Of a stretch of 64,000 nt of DNA, positions 33,001-40,030 are shown piece after piece; position 1 is the first letter of the stretch, and each line of letters starts with the position of its first letter. The stretch spans positions 62,001 through 126,000 of the forward strand of contig NZ_FNWO01000008.1 in NCBI RefSeq assembly GCF_900108475.1. Direction: 5' to 3'. The notes under the pieces were generated by a model. The model ran no database searches. It saw only the letters and a program-made list of their open reading frames with translations, and had not been told where the DNA came from. Position numbers and translations under genes: made by a program. Source of the DNA: Magnetospirillum fulvum. Its GTDB lineage: Bacteria; Pseudomonadota; Alphaproteobacteria; Rhodospirillales; Magnetospirillaceae.

Positions 33001-36000
33001 GCGCCCGGCTGGAACGGCCCGGCCTCCTTACCCAGACGGTCGCGCTCGATCTGTCCGACCCCGATGCCGCCGCGCGGCTCCGCGCCGATCAGGCCAGCGG
33101 CGACGCCGAGATCCGCCATCGCGGGGCCGAGCGCCGGGTCCGCCACTGGCAAAGCCTGCGCCCCGCCGCCGCCGCGCCATCGCCGTGGCGGGCGGAGGGA
33201 ACCTATCTGATTACCGGGGGATTGGGCGGCATCGGCCGCCATCTCTGCGCCCATATCCGTCGCCACGCCCCAAAGGCCAGCCTGTGGCTGGTCGGACGCT
33301 CGGCCCCCGCCGATTGCCCCGTCGGAGTGGAGTATCGTCAAGCCGACGTCGGCGACGGGGCCGCGATGGCGGCGCTGGTGGCCGAGATCGTTGCCAAGCG
33401 CGGCGGTCTTGACGGGATCGTCCATGCCGCCGGGATCACCCGCGACAGCCTGCTGATCCGCAAGAGCGAGGCCGATCTGCGCGCCGTCCTTGCCCCCAAG
33501 GTCGCCGGAACCCTGGCGCTTGATGCCGCCACCGCGTCGCTTAAGCTTGATTTCCTGGCGCTGTTCGCCTCGGCCTCGGGCGCGCTCGGCAATCCGGGGC
33601 AGGCCGATTACGCCGCCGCCAACGCCTATCTCGATTCCTTCGCCGCCCACCGCAACCTTTTGGTGGCGCAGGGCGAGCGGCACGGCCGGACCCTGTCGAT
33701 CGACTGGCCCTATTGGCAAGACGGCGGCATGCGCCAGGGGGCGGAGACCATCGCCGCGATCGAGCGCGCAACCGGCATCCGCCCCCTCGACAGTGCGGCC
33801 GGTCTGGCCGGGTTCGACGCCCTGCTTGGCCATGCGGGCGAGGATCAGGTGCTGGTGCTGGAGGGCGACCCCGCCCGGATCAACGCGATGCTGGACGCGG
33901 CCCCGCCCGCCGCCCCAATCCGCGCGCAGGCCCCGGCGAGCCCGTCCCCGTCCCCGTCTCCGGCCACGCTCGCCCTCGTCACCGCCTGCTTCGCCGAGGT
34001 GCTGAGGATCGCTCCCGACCGGCTCGCCCCCGACGCGACAATCGACCGTTTCGGCGTCGATTCGGTGTCGGCGCTGGAGATCGTCGCCGCGCTGGAGCGT
34101 CAGGTCGGGCCGTTGCCGCCCACGATCTTGTTCGAGCATCCCACCCTGGCCCAATTGGCGACGGCACTCGGCGACGACGCGGCCCGGCCCGAGCCGGCGC
34201 CCCCCGCCGTACCGACCCAGGCCCAGATTCAGACCGGCGATATCGCAATCGTCGCGATGGCCGGGCGCTATCCCGGTGCCGACAGCCCCGAGGCGCTGTG
34301 GGCGGCGCTGGAGGACGGGCGCGACCTTGTCGGCGAAGTCCCCCCCGACCGCTGGGACCCCGCTTATTCGCCGATCAAGGGACAGCCGGGGACCAGCCAT
34401 TGCAAATGGGGCGGCTTCCTGGACGACATCGAGGGCTTCGATGCCGCTTTCTTCGGCTATTCGCCCCGTGCCGCCGCCCTGGCCGATCCGCAGGAACGGC
34501 TGTTCCTTGAAACCGTCTGGGATCTACTGGAACGGGCGGGCGAGACGGAGGCCCGCCGCCGCGAGCGCTACGAATCGAGAGTTGGCGTGTTCGTCGGCGC
34601 GATGTACCAGCATTACGGCACCCTCGACACCGATCCCGACAGCAAGGCGCTGGTGCAACTGGCCTCCTATTCGGCGATCGCCAACCGGGTGTCGTTCGTC
34701 TTCGACCTGCAAGGCCCCAGCGTCGCGGTGGATTCGATGTGCTCGTCCGGTCTTCAGGCGGTGCATCAGGCGGTCCAGAGCCTGCGCGCGGGCGAATGCC
34801 GACTGGCCGTCGCCGGGGCGGTCAACCTGTCGCTCGGCCCGGCCAAGTACCAGGGCCTCAGCCGCGCCGGGCTGGTCGGCAGCGCCCCCGACAGCCGCAG
34901 TTTCGCCGAGGGCGACGGCTATCTTCCCGCCGAGGGGGTGGGAGCGGTGCTGTTGAAGCCGCTGGCCGACGCGCGGCGCGACGGCGATGCCGTGCTGGCG
35001 GTGATCAAGGCCAGCGCCGCCAATCATGGCGGCCATTCCGCCGGGTTCGGCGTCCCCAGCGCCGACGCCCAGGCCCGGCTGATCGAGGAGACGATCCGCG
35101 CCGCCGCGATTGATCCCGCCACGATCGGCTATGTCGAGGCCGCCGCCAACGGGGCCGCCTTGGCCGATTCGATCGAGTTGCGGGCGCTGACCCGCGCCTT
35201 TCGCCGGTTGGGCCGGGCCGATGGCAGCGTCGCCCTGGGCGCGGTCAAATCCAATATGGGCCACGCCGAGGCGGCGTCGGGTCTGGCCCAACTGACCAAG
35301 GTGCTGCTGCAATTGCAGCACCACCGGCTGGCGGCGACGCGGCGCCCGGCCCGGCTCAATCCGGCGCTGGACTTCGCCGCCTCGCCCTTCCGCCCGGTGT
35401 GGGAGAACACCGACTGGCCCGCGCCGGAGATCGGCGGCACAGTCCAGCCGCGCCGCGCCGCGCTCAGTTCGTTCGGCGCAGGCGGCTCCAACGTCCATCT
35501 GGTAATCGAGGAAGCCCCGGCCTGGGCCAGGGAAAGCGCCCCCGAACCCCGCCAACCGCGCCGGTTCCCGGTGTCGGCCCGTACCCCCGAGCAACTGGCT
35601 GAGCGGCTGCGCGGACTGGCCGCCTTCGTCCGCGCCACCCCCGCTCTGTCGCTGGCCCGACTGTCCGCCACCCTGCGCCTGGGCCGCGAGACGATGGAGC
35701 ACGCAATGTGCGTGGTGGCGTCCGACCGCGACGATCTGGCCGCCAAACTGGAGCGCGCCCGGCCCGGCGACCCGCCCGAGACGAAAGGCGCGCCCGATCC
35801 CGACGAGATTGACCGCGACGAGGCGGGACCGATGCTGGTGCTGCCGCCCTATCCCTTTGCCCGCGAGCGGGCGTGGCTGCCGCCGCCCCGGCAGGCGCAC
35901 CGCAAAGGCACCGACCTCGCCGCCCTTGTCACCGGGTGCCTCGCCGCCGAACTGGGAGTGACGGCACTCGATCCCGCCGCCAGCTTTGCCGCGCTGGGTC

Positions 36001-39000
36001 TGGACTCGATGATCCTGTTGCGGCTGGGCTATGCGGTCGAAGAGGCCACCGGCATCCGGCTCGACCGTCGCGCCGTCGAACAGGCCGAAACCCCCGCCGG
36101 TCTGATCGCGTGGCTGGCCGGGCAAGCGCGGCCGGAGAGCGCCCCGCCGCCGCCCGTCCGCGCCGCCGGGCCGTGGCGGATCGCGATGACCGAGGGACAG
36201 AAGGGTCTGTGGGTGGTCCAGTCGCTCCATCCCGACAGCGTCGTCTATAACGTGCCGCTCGCCTTCCGCCTCGACGGGATTGATCTCGGCCTGCTGGAGC
36301 GGGCCTGCCGCTGGCTGCTCGAGACCTATCCGGTGCTGACCGCCCGGGTCGAGGATCCCGGCGACGCCCCCGCTCTGGTGGCTCAGCCGGTCGCTCGCCC
36401 GCTGGAGCGGGTCGAACTGCCCAAGGGAATGGACCCGGTCGATTTCGCCCGCACCCGCTCGCTGCGGCCGTTCGACCTTGGTGCCGGGCCGCCCTGCCGG
36501 ATCGAGTTGTTGCATGGCGGCGCGCTGGGCGGCGGCAGCCAGATCCTGCTGCTGCTGGTCCATCATATCGTGTTCGACGGAGCGTCGGGTGCCGTGGTGG
36601 CGGCGGCGCTGTGGGATGCCTATGGCCGACTGGCCCAGGGGCTGGAGCCGGTCGCCCCGGACGGAGCCGATTTCAGCGCGTTCGCGGCGTGGGAGCGCGA
36701 GCGGGCCGCCTCTCCCGCCGGTGTGGCCCAGGCCGAATATTGGCGGCGGCACCTCGCCGGGCCGTTGCCGGTGGTGGAGCTGCCCGCCGACCGCCCCGGC
36801 CAACCCGGCGCGGCGATTGATGGCCGCAGCCTGGAACGCCGGATCGAGCCGGAGCGGACCAGCCCGATCAAGGCGGCGGCAACGCGGCTGGGAATCAGCC
36901 CGGCGGCGTTCCTGCTGTCGGCGCTGGCGGCGCTGATCCACCGTCATACCGGGCTCGACGACATCGTGATCGGCGTCCCCACCCTGCGCCGTCCGGAACG
37001 GCGCTTCGCCCGCACCGTCGGCTATTGCGTCAACATGATCGCCTTGCGCGTCGGACTGAGCGGAAGCGACCGCGCCGACCGTCTGGTCCGCGCGGTCCAG
37101 TCCCGCCTGATCGAGGGGCTTGACCATAGCGACGTTCCCTTTGCCGCGATCGCCCGCGATCTCAGCCGGTCGGCCCCGGGCGAGCCGCCCTATCAGATCA
37201 GCTTCGCCTATCAGAACTTCCCGCTGGCCGCCGCCGCCCCGCTGCCGCCCGGCAGCGGCCACGCCGCCTTCCTGCCCGCGTTGCGCCAGCCCGGCGACAG
37301 CCTGTTCGGGCTGGAAATCCACGAAGTCGGCGATGGCTGGCGGCTGGTCGCCGGATATGATGGCACCCGCTTCGATCCCGCCACGATCGAATGCCTGCTC
37401 GACCGCTTCGTCCGCCTGACCGAGGCGATGGCCCGCCACCCGCAGGAACGGGTGCGCGATCTCGACCTGATCGCCCCGTCCGAGCGCAAGCGGCTGCTGG
37501 GACGGCACAGCAACCCGCCCGCTTTGGCCCGCCGGTCCGGTCTGGTCGCCGACTGGATCGCCGACCGGGCCAAGACCGATCCCGACGCCATCGCCGTCCA
37601 GGCGGGTGACGAACAACTGAGCTATCGCCGCCTCGTCCGCCGCGCCAACCGGCTGGCCCGCCATCTGCGCGCCCACGGCGTGCGGCGCGGCGATTGCGTC
37701 GCGGTGGCGCTGGGGCGCGAGGCCGACAGCATAGTCGTCCTGCTCGCCTGCCTGACCCTGGGCGCGGTATGGGTGCCGCTCGACATCGACGCGCCGCCCG
37801 CCCGACTGGCCGCGATGCTGGCCGATTGCGCCGCGAAGGCGGTGGTCACCCGGTCCGGCACCCTGGCCGCGCCGGACTCGATCGACCTTGACCGCGACGC
37901 GGCGGCGATCGCCGCCCGCCCGGCCCGCCGTCCAAGATCGGGGCCGCGTCCGTCCGATCCGGCCTACATGATCTATACCTCGGGCTCGACCGGCGCGCCC
38001 AAGGGCGTCGTGGTGTCGCACCGCGCGCTGGCCGACCATGTCGGCGCGATCGCCCACGAATTCGGACTGACCGCCGCCGACCGGGTGCTGCATTTCGCCC
38101 CCCAGTTCGTCGATACCGCGCTGGAGCAGATCGTGCCGACCCTGGTTGCCGGGGCCCGCGTGCTGATGCGGACCTGCCCGGCCTGGAGCCCCGACGATCT
38201 GGCCCGGGTCCTCTGCGAGGAGCGGGTCAGCGTCGCCGATTTGCCGCCTGCTTATCTGCGCGAGGTGCTGCTGGCCTGGGGCGACGTACCGCCGCCGCCC
38301 GCGCTGCGGCTGTTGATCGTCGGCGGCGAGGCGTTGTCCGCCGACACCGTGCGGCTGTGGCAACGCGGCCCGCTGGCCAGCGTAAAACTGCTCAACGCCT
38401 ATGGTCCGACCGAGGCCACCATCACCTGCCTCACCCACGCGGTCGAGGCGACCGTGCCACCCGGTGCCGCTGTTCCGATCGGCCGTCCCCTGCCCGGCAC
38501 CCGCGTGCTGATCCTCGATTCCGCCGGGGCTTTGGTGCCCGAAGGGGTGATCGGCGAAGTGTATGTCGGCGGAACCCGGCTGGCGCTGGGCTACCACAAC
38601 CGTCCCGACCTGACCGCCGAACGGTTTATCGACAGCCGCTGGGGGCGGCTGTACCGCACCGGCGACCTGGGCGCGTGGAGTCCGGGCGACGAGCCGAGGG
38701 TCGCCTTTCACGGCCGGATCGACGATCAGGTCAAGATTCGCGGCTTCCGCGTCGAATTGAGCGAGGTTGAAGCCGCCCTGGCCGGGTTCGGCCTACGCGA
38801 GACGGCGGTGGTGGCGCGTCCCGACGGCAGGCTGCTGGCCTACGCCGTTCCCTTCGGCGAAAGCTGGGACGAAGCCGCCCTGCGCGCCCACATGGCCGCC
38901 CGCTTGCCCGCTCACATGCTCCCGTCCGCCTATGTGCGGCTGACGGCACTGCCGCTGACCGCCAACGGCAAGCTCGACCGCGCCGCCTTGCCCGAACCGG

Positions 39001-40016
39001 CCCGCGCCGTGATCACCGGCGACGTCCCCCAGGACGGGCTGGAGCGGCAAATGGTCGAAATCTGGGCGCGGGTGCTGGGACGCGAGCCCGCCACCATCGG
39101 CATCCACGACGATTTCGTCCTGTGCGGCGGTCACTCCCTCGCCTGGGTCCGGCTGCTGAACGAGATTGGCCGCAGCTTCGGCTGGCGTCCCGCCGCCGCC
39201 GACATCCTGGCCGCCCAGACGGTGGCCGAACAGGCTGCAGTGCTGCGGGCCGGACGTCCCGACCACCCGGCCGACAGCGGCGCACCGGTGGCGCTGCGCC
39301 CGGCCCGGGGCACGGCGCGACTGCCGCTGTTCCTGGTCCACGCCGCCGCCGGAACCGTGACCTGCTATCGCGATCTGGCCCGCCGTCTCGCTCCCGCTGT
39401 GCCGGTCTATGGATTGGAAGCCGACGGGTCGCCGCCCGCCGCCGATCTGCCCGCGTTGGCCGCCCGCCATGTCGCCGCCCTGCAAAGGCTTCAGCCGCAC
39501 GGCCCCTATCGTCTGGCCGGATGGTCGATGGGAGGCGTGCTCGCCTTCGAGATGGCGCGGCACCTGCACCGGAACGGCGAGACGGTCTCCCTGCTCTGCC
39601 TGATCGACAGCTATCTTCCCGCCGAGATCGCCCGTTTCGAGTCCGCCCTGGCGGGCGGGGACGGCGACCCGGTCGAGCGGGCGTTCCGCCGCGACGTGCT
39701 GGGCGGCACAGACGTCCTTTTGCCCGGAGACGAAGTGCGGTCGCATCCGCTGTTCGCGACCTTTTGCGCCCAGAACGAGGCGCTGATGGCCTATGTCCCC
39801 GCGCCGCTTGACGTCCCGCTGACCCTGCTGCGGGCGGGCGGAGGAGACGCGGCGGCCCCAACCGCCTGGCGCACCCTGGCCGCCGCCGGATTAACCGTCC
39901 TGCCGGTCGCGGGCGACCACGATTCGCTGCTGCGGCCGCCCCATCTCGAATCCTGCGCCGCCCGTCTCGACGCCGCCCTGGCCGCGAGCGACATCGCGCT
40001 TTCCCCGTCCCGATAA
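21033..40016 (+). CDS. Hybrid trans-AT PKS/NRPS PKS2 (ACP, KS7-KS11, C-A-PCP-TE), SbnQ/PedH-like
   Basis: This 6327-residue protein has the order ACP6; KS7-DH-KR-ACP; KS8-ACP; KS9-DH-ACP; KS10-KR-ACP; KS11(KS0)-ACP; C-A-PCP-TE. KS Cys residues are near 347, 1736, 2489, 3472 and 4570; carrier serines near 82, 1489, 2239, 3212, 4344, 4992 and 6035 (PCP). The C domain has HHIVFDG, the A domain TSGSTGAPKG and NGKLDR, and the thioesterase GWSMGG and GDHDS. I set the start at 21033 (MTETTTPD), because the longer frame from 20946 lies inside the monooxygenase gene; a GGTGA lies 7 bases upstream. The layout, ending in a basic-amino-acid module and TE, agrees with PedH, Lab13 and SbnQ as recalled. It receives the chain from PKS1 after the monooxygenase step and releases it. 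Confidence 0.95.
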   Translation: MTETTTPDMADAMSRLLEQELMASIGVVAPAADRPAAAAATAPGVVDNRLEDDVVAIAAAALRMPVEHLLPTENLANFGIDSIAITEIMVQISRVFGISVAPTTFFEARHLNDLARILRQRHGTAIEAHYARRDPPPAPPAPAPAQVSSDAAEIGDWLRRHRALRRPAPVRAETGNGNAPVAIIAMEGRFPQSPDLDALERHLAAGDDCISEVPPERWDWRAVWGDPRQGPFTQVKWGGFVDGIDRFDAASFNIAPREAELIDPQHRLFIECVWSLIERGGYAPGGLSGKRVGLFLGINLLDYTAMINRAGLMDAQKMTGLGHCFCPNRLSFLLDVHGPSQAIDTACSSAAVALHRAVMSIRHEGCEMAIAGGSNLILSPEQHILFSQLGMLSPGGRCRPFGRDTDGYARADGVGAVLLKRLDLAERDGDPILGVILASAEHHGGTATSLTAPNPAAQARMIADAHRQAGIDPRSVTLVECHGTGTRLGDPVEIEGLKTAFADLYAERGLPPAAQPHCGLGSIKSNIGHSETTAGLAGLIKILLAMRSGTQYRSLHCEPPNPLIDLTGTPFRLLDQARPWTRPVIDGAEMPRRAGLSSFGAGGANVHLVIEEYRPAKATAPAPGPRPLVVPVSARSEDGLRRLVAALRPLVATADLDDFAYTLQTGRDALSVRVAFVVRDAADLARQMDAFVAGSHHGIAYGTPDRRRSVSTITDSDPARIAARWVAGDFVDWSRLWSEGRRHRLALPPTPFESKRFWLPVAETETKATATATPERVGLPPLKESGPDRWRVGLTGREVFLTDHRLGETPVLPGVVYLELARAAAGRAGLTVGALRNVVWIRPLSVTAPTEIEIRLDRAAARIEILGRDDILHAQIRLDFAAPAPGERHDLAALEAAQTAHYSAEQVYAIFDRMGLHYGPGHRAIEHLSIGPGPQVLARLTLPPALAGSLESFGLHPSLLDGAFQSALGMALAEGPSDSAALPFAIDRVEPVGALAPVMWAYLRPAAESDAALRVRSHDIDLIGEDGTVRVRLRGFATRLPEPQSVLTFAPRWQPLRAMSAPPAARRVLWADDIADPAVPLETRYALVTTALLAEMQGADGLVQLVCTDDPAGEPLSGALGLLRSATQERPKIGGQVVIVPAGLDRALVAARLEEAALAGAGARLRLENGTLWQEGWEDVAAAPASPPWRDGKVYLITGGLGGLGRQLTRAIRTAAPQAVVVLAGRRLGEEAQGWLAAQGEAVRFVPVDLTDADAVAALIEDIRRRDGRLDGVIHAAGLLRDGTVAGKSAATLAEVLAPKVDGTLHLDRALGDAPLDFFVLFSSVAGVWGSFGQADYAAANAFLDGFAAAREVRRRAGLVHGRTVAIAWPLWAEGGMTIDAETRTMMTRTTGLVPLGTAEGLAALAAALVGSEPRLLVLAGDAERLRRRMEGPPAAKPAATVAAGPAAAPPGLEEKLLAALIGAAAHQLKVSAADLASDEELTAYGFDSIGFTQFANALNLRFGLDLTPTLFFEYPTLAALAAHLSASNGASLAEQLGIAPVVTPIPVVTPTPAPVQVTLATPAIARATPPAAADDPVAIIGFSGVFPQAADVSSFWANLEAGRDCIGEVPSQRWDWQAAGTLAQGGFIDGIDRFDAGFFGLSAPEARMIDPQQRLLLTQAWRLFEDAGIPARKLAGTDTGVFIGIADTGYGRLLAQSGAGIEGYAMTGLAPSLGPNRISFHFDLHGPSVAIETACSSALVALHRAALAIRDGTCEVAIAGGINTLLLPDSFIGFAKAGMLAADGRCKTFSDAANGYARGEGVGLVLLKRLSAARRDGNRITAVIRASGENHGGRASSLTAPNPRAQADLLRATYARAGFDPRTLGYIEAHGTGTPLGDPIEVEALRAAFADLTRDAERRFGPAPAMACGLGSVKSNIGHLELAAGIAGLIKVLLQMRHGTLVKTLHCERLNPYLKLDDSPFEVIRETRPWSPPVDGAGRPLPRRAGISSFGFGGTNAHVVIEEMPPEPEQTGRASPGPALLVLSAQSEEALRRMALDLRGMLDRHDLADIAFSLQTRRDALEHRLGFVAGSPAEAALRLDAFLAGTDDPALHLGRVRRSRSAVSVLESDAEVARAIAGLAGRGRADGLIEVWAKGFPVDWTLLYGESRPRAVDLPGYPLAETRYWPDHVAAPQPVAAVLPPTPQPEPVEESVEEERSDEADPVAAARAALTEIAARVLEVGPEVLDPDAELGEFGFDSITMTGFAAKVNAELGLSLTPADFFEFATLNRLARHIAGSVTVPRQPKPAAPRPAAPLRVAPIPAVVASAPVPRAPAPDAGDPIAIVGFSCCFPKARDGDAFWDNLKNGQDCITRIPADRWDWQAFDGDPKVEQGKTNIHWGGFIEGVFEFDPLFFGISPREAKLMDPQQRLVMMHVWKAIEDSGHAPRSLAGRRVGLFVGTSSSGYRDIIGDDTGAEGYVATGAVPSIGPNRISYFLDWHGPSEPVETACSSTLVALHRAIQAMRGGDCDMAVVGGVNTIVTPEAHINFAKAGMLSPDGRCKTFSAQANGYVRGEGVGMVVLKFLSEAERDGDPILALVRGSAVNHGGRANSLTAPNTAAQTDLLREAQARAGLDPATIGYIEAHGTGTPLGDPVEINALKAAFRDTTGARIGIGSVKTNIGHLELAAGAAGLIKVLLQMEHATLAPSLHCAEINPYIDLGDGPFRIVRAAEAWQPATDGQGRPLPRRAGLSSFGFGGVNAHVILEHYQHPPAPARPRTGPVVIVLSARDGDRLRDQARNLLEVVASGRIAETDLDDLAYTLQVGRDAMRVRWAAAIDSLAQLRERLTAFLNGETGDTAKLEAGHKAGAPLDPSLPAATLATRWLAGDTVDWAARAGNGRRRLRLPTYPFARDSYHINASFAGSAAAVRKSGAFTWRLSCDDFVLRDHRVGGARLLPGAMGLELARAAFAAGAGFAPVVLRRVVWQSPLRLDQGSVTATLPLGPAEDGAFAVRLLSGGPDSIPHMLGLIAPLGAPAPAPLDLAALRQRCPDSLDVETLYRRFRALGLEYGPAFRALAALHVGEGAVLAQIRLPDAAAGTSFALHPSIVDAAFQAVLGLFPAEGGTSTAIPFGLDEAEVFAPTQAAMWAFVRRAESSAQVHRFDIDLADDSGRLCQRLSGFSLRELKKTARSESDSGLRAATLAHLAGLVAREANVAEAEVEAEATLDAYGIDSVMIVRLTDALEADFSPLPKTLFFEYRTLEHLSGYFLAHHRDALVRLLGGAEPPPPPPPLAPPPAGGNTPPDPARAAPLVAAAETPIAIIGMAGRFPGADDLDGFWHRLESGFDGITEIPAERWDHARFYDPKPGIPGKTNSKWGGFLDGVECFDPLFFNIAPREANYIDPQDRLFLQCAWETLENAGYTRASLPRAASPMDGGDVGIFVGVMYEEYQLYGAERTQAGQPLALSGSAASIANRVSSFCGFHGPSLAVDTMCSSSLTALHLACESLRAGSCRMALAGGVNLTLHPNKYLALAQGRFLSSSGRCGSFGEGGDGYVPGEGVGAVLLKPLAEAEADGDRILGIIRASALNHGGHTNGYTVPNPAAQAAVIGRALAAARLDPRLIGYVEAHGTGTKLGDPIEIAALTRAFGAYTADTGFCAIGSVKSNIGHCESAAGIAGLAKVLLQMRHRTLVPSLHSRVLNSGIDFARTPFVVQQQAAPWPQPRRGEREEPRRAGLSSFGAGGANAHVIVEEYLPPPQPVQPPRRHVFVLSARDPDRLAEATTRLRARLDRLAEADLAALAWTLQTGREGFEERLAIVADSKEALIAALDRGDGVRGRAKRGQGRVATGEAATLAAAWVGGAEIDWRALWVGPVPTRLALPTYPFARERYWVPGLPLAATPATPRTVDAAPALPLFFAPRWSERAAAPGALPLAETRLVVLVEPPATAVAGLTEALAPAEVVTLAPAPYPDQAARLLDLIQALFRRRPESALVQLVVPPDSRHEGLAGLLRCARLERPGLLTQTVALDLSDPDAAARLRADQASGDAEIRHRGAERRVRHWQSLRPAAAAPSPWRAEGTYLITGGLGGIGRHLCAHIRRHAPKASLWLVGRSAPADCPVGVEYRQADVGDGAAMAALVAEIVAKRGGLDGIVHAAGITRDSLLIRKSEADLRAVLAPKVAGTLALDAATASLKLDFLALFASASGALGNPGQADYAAANAYLDSFAAHRNLLVAQGERHGRTLSIDWPYWQDGGMRQGAETIAAIERATGIRPLDSAAGLAGFDALLGHAGEDQVLVLEGDPARINAMLDAAPPAAPIRAQAPASPSPSPSPATLALVTACFAEVLRIAPDRLAPDATIDRFGVDSVSALEIVAALERQVGPLPPTILFEHPTLAQLATALGDDAARPEPAPPAVPTQAQIQTGDIAIVAMAGRYPGADSPEALWAALEDGRDLVGEVPPDRWDPAYSPIKGQPGTSHCKWGGFLDDIEGFDAAFFGYSPRAAALADPQERLFLETVWDLLERAGETEARRRERYESRVGVFVGAMYQHYGTLDTDPDSKALVQLASYSAIANRVSFVFDLQGPSVAVDSMCSSGLQAVHQAVQSLRAGECRLAVAGAVNLSLGPAKYQGLSRAGLVGSAPDSRSFAEGDGYLPAEGVGAVLLKPLADARRDGDAVLAVIKASAANHGGHSAGFGVPSADAQARLIEETIRAAAIDPATIGYVEAAANGAALADSIELRALTRAFRRLGRADGSVALGAVKSNMGHAEAASGLAQLTKVLLQLQHHRLAATRRPARLNPALDFAASPFRPVWENTDWPAPEIGGTVQPRRAALSSFGAGGSNVHLVIEEAPAWARESAPEPRQPRRFPVSARTPEQLAERLRGLAAFVRATPALSLARLSATLRLGRETMEHAMCVVASDRDDLAAKLERARPGDPPETKGAPDPDEIDRDEAGPMLVLPPYPFARERAWLPPPRQAHRKGTDLAALVTGCLAAELGVTALDPAASFAALGLDSMILLRLGYAVEEATGIRLDRRAVEQAETPAGLIAWLAGQARPESAPPPPVRAAGPWRIAMTEGQKGLWVVQSLHPDSVVYNVPLAFRLDGIDLGLLERACRWLLETYPVLTARVEDPGDAPALVAQPVARPLERVELPKGMDPVDFARTRSLRPFDLGAGPPCRIELLHGGALGGGSQILLLLVHHIVFDGASGAVVAAALWDAYGRLAQGLEPVAPDGADFSAFAAWERERAASPAGVAQAEYWRRHLAGPLPVVELPADRPGQPGAAIDGRSLERRIEPERTSPIKAAATRLGISPAAFLLSALAALIHRHTGLDDIVIGVPTLRRPERRFARTVGYCVNMIALRVGLSGSDRADRLVRAVQSRLIEGLDHSDVPFAAIARDLSRSAPGEPPYQISFAYQNFPLAAAAPLPPGSGHAAFLPALRQPGDSLFGLEIHEVGDGWRLVAGYDGTRFDPATIECLLDRFVRLTEAMARHPQERVRDLDLIAPSERKRLLGRHSNPPALARRSGLVADWIADRAKTDPDAIAVQAGDEQLSYRRLVRRANRLARHLRAHGVRRGDCVAVALGREADSIVVLLACLTLGAVWVPLDIDAPPARLAAMLADCAAKAVVTRSGTLAAPDSIDLDRDAAAIAARPARRPRSGPRPSDPAYMIYTSGSTGAPKGVVVSHRALADHVGAIAHEFGLTAADRVLHFAPQFVDTALEQIVPTLVAGARVLMRTCPAWSPDDLARVLCEERVSVADLPPAYLREVLLAWGDVPPPPALRLLIVGGEALSADTVRLWQRGPLASVKLLNAYGPTEATITCLTHAVEATVPPGAAVPIGRPLPGTRVLILDSAGALVPEGVIGEVYVGGTRLALGYHNRPDLTAERFIDSRWGRLYRTGDLGAWSPGDEPRVAFHGRIDDQVKIRGFRVELSEVEAALAGFGLRETAVVARPDGRLLAYAVPFGESWDEAALRAHMAARLPAHMLPSAYVRLTALPLTANGKLDRAALPEPARAVITGDVPQDGLERQMVEIWARVLGREPATIGIHDDFVLCGGHSLAWVRLLNEIGRSFGWRPAAADILAAQTVAEQAAVLRAGRPDHPADSGAPVALRPARGTARLPLFLVHAAAGTVTCYRDLARRLAPAVPVYGLEADGSPPAADLPALAARHVAALQRLQPHGPYRLAGWSMGGVLAFEMARHLHRNGETVSLLCLIDSYLPAEIARFESALAGGDGDPVERAFRRDVLGGTDVLLPGDEVRSHPLFATFCAQNEALMAYVPAPLDVPLTLLRAGGGDAAAPTAWRTLAAAGLTVLPVAGDHDSLLRPPHLESCAARLDAALAASDIALSPSR
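21560..25640 (+). other. PKS2 module 7: KS-DH-KR-ACP
   Basis: ACP6 (residues ~48-115, Ser82) precedes it. KS7 has Cys347 and HGTGT. The DH (~780-1045) has DHRLGETPVLPG, where the fifth position of HxxxGxxxxP is Glu instead of Gly, and YGPGH instead of the common YGPxF; the Asp of LLDGAFQ is kept. The KR (~1192-1385) is intact. ACP serine ~1489. The altered DH may still dehydrate or may have another role. Confidence 0.8.
25759..27870 (+). other. PKS2 module 8: minimal KS-ACP
   Basis: KS8 has Cys1736 (ETACSSA) and intact HGTGT and NIGH motifs. It is followed only by the post-KS linker and an ACP with serine ~2239. No reductive domain is present, so its beta-carbon is untouched or processed later or in trans. 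Confidence 0.85.
27991..30800 (+). other. PKS2 module 9: KS-DH-ACP
   Basis: KS9 has Cys2489. The DH (~2910-3163) is complete, with HRVGGARLLP and IVDAAFQ. There is no KR in the module, so dehydration needs a hydroxyl set elsewhere or by a KR in another module. ACP serine ~3212. Confidence 0.85.
30919..34190 (+). other. PKS2 module 10: KS-KR-ACP
   Basis: KS10 has Cys3472 (DTMCSSS). The KR (~4057-4237) has TGGLGGIG and ADYAAAN. ACP serine ~4344. It may serve the KR-less module 9 as well (inference). Confidence 0.85.
34234..36125 (+). other. PKS2 module 11: non-elongating KS0-ACP
   Basis: KS11 keeps Cys4570 (DSMCSSG) and the second His (NMGH), but the HGTGT site reads AANGA near residue 4700, so the first catalytic His is gone. 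Such KS0 domains transfer but do not extend chains. ACP serine ~4992. The module hands the chain to the condensation domain that follows. Confidence 0.88.
36175..40013 (+). other. PKS2 terminal NRPS module: C-A-PCP-TE (basic amino acid, possibly arginine)
   Basis: C domain ~5049-5493 has HHIVFDG; A domain ~5500-5987; PCP serine ~6035 in GGHS; type I thioesterase ~6085-6320 with GWSMGG and GDHDS. Aligning the A-domain core by eye against the gramicidin-synthetase pocket gives D-T-E-D-I-G-A-I-T for the nine variable positions. The Glu and Asp lining the pocket suggest a basic side chain; the DIGAI part recalls reported arginine codes. The TE should release the aminoacylated polyketide by hydrolysis. 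Confidence 0.85.
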
Positions 40017-40030
40017 CAGGACCGACGCCC

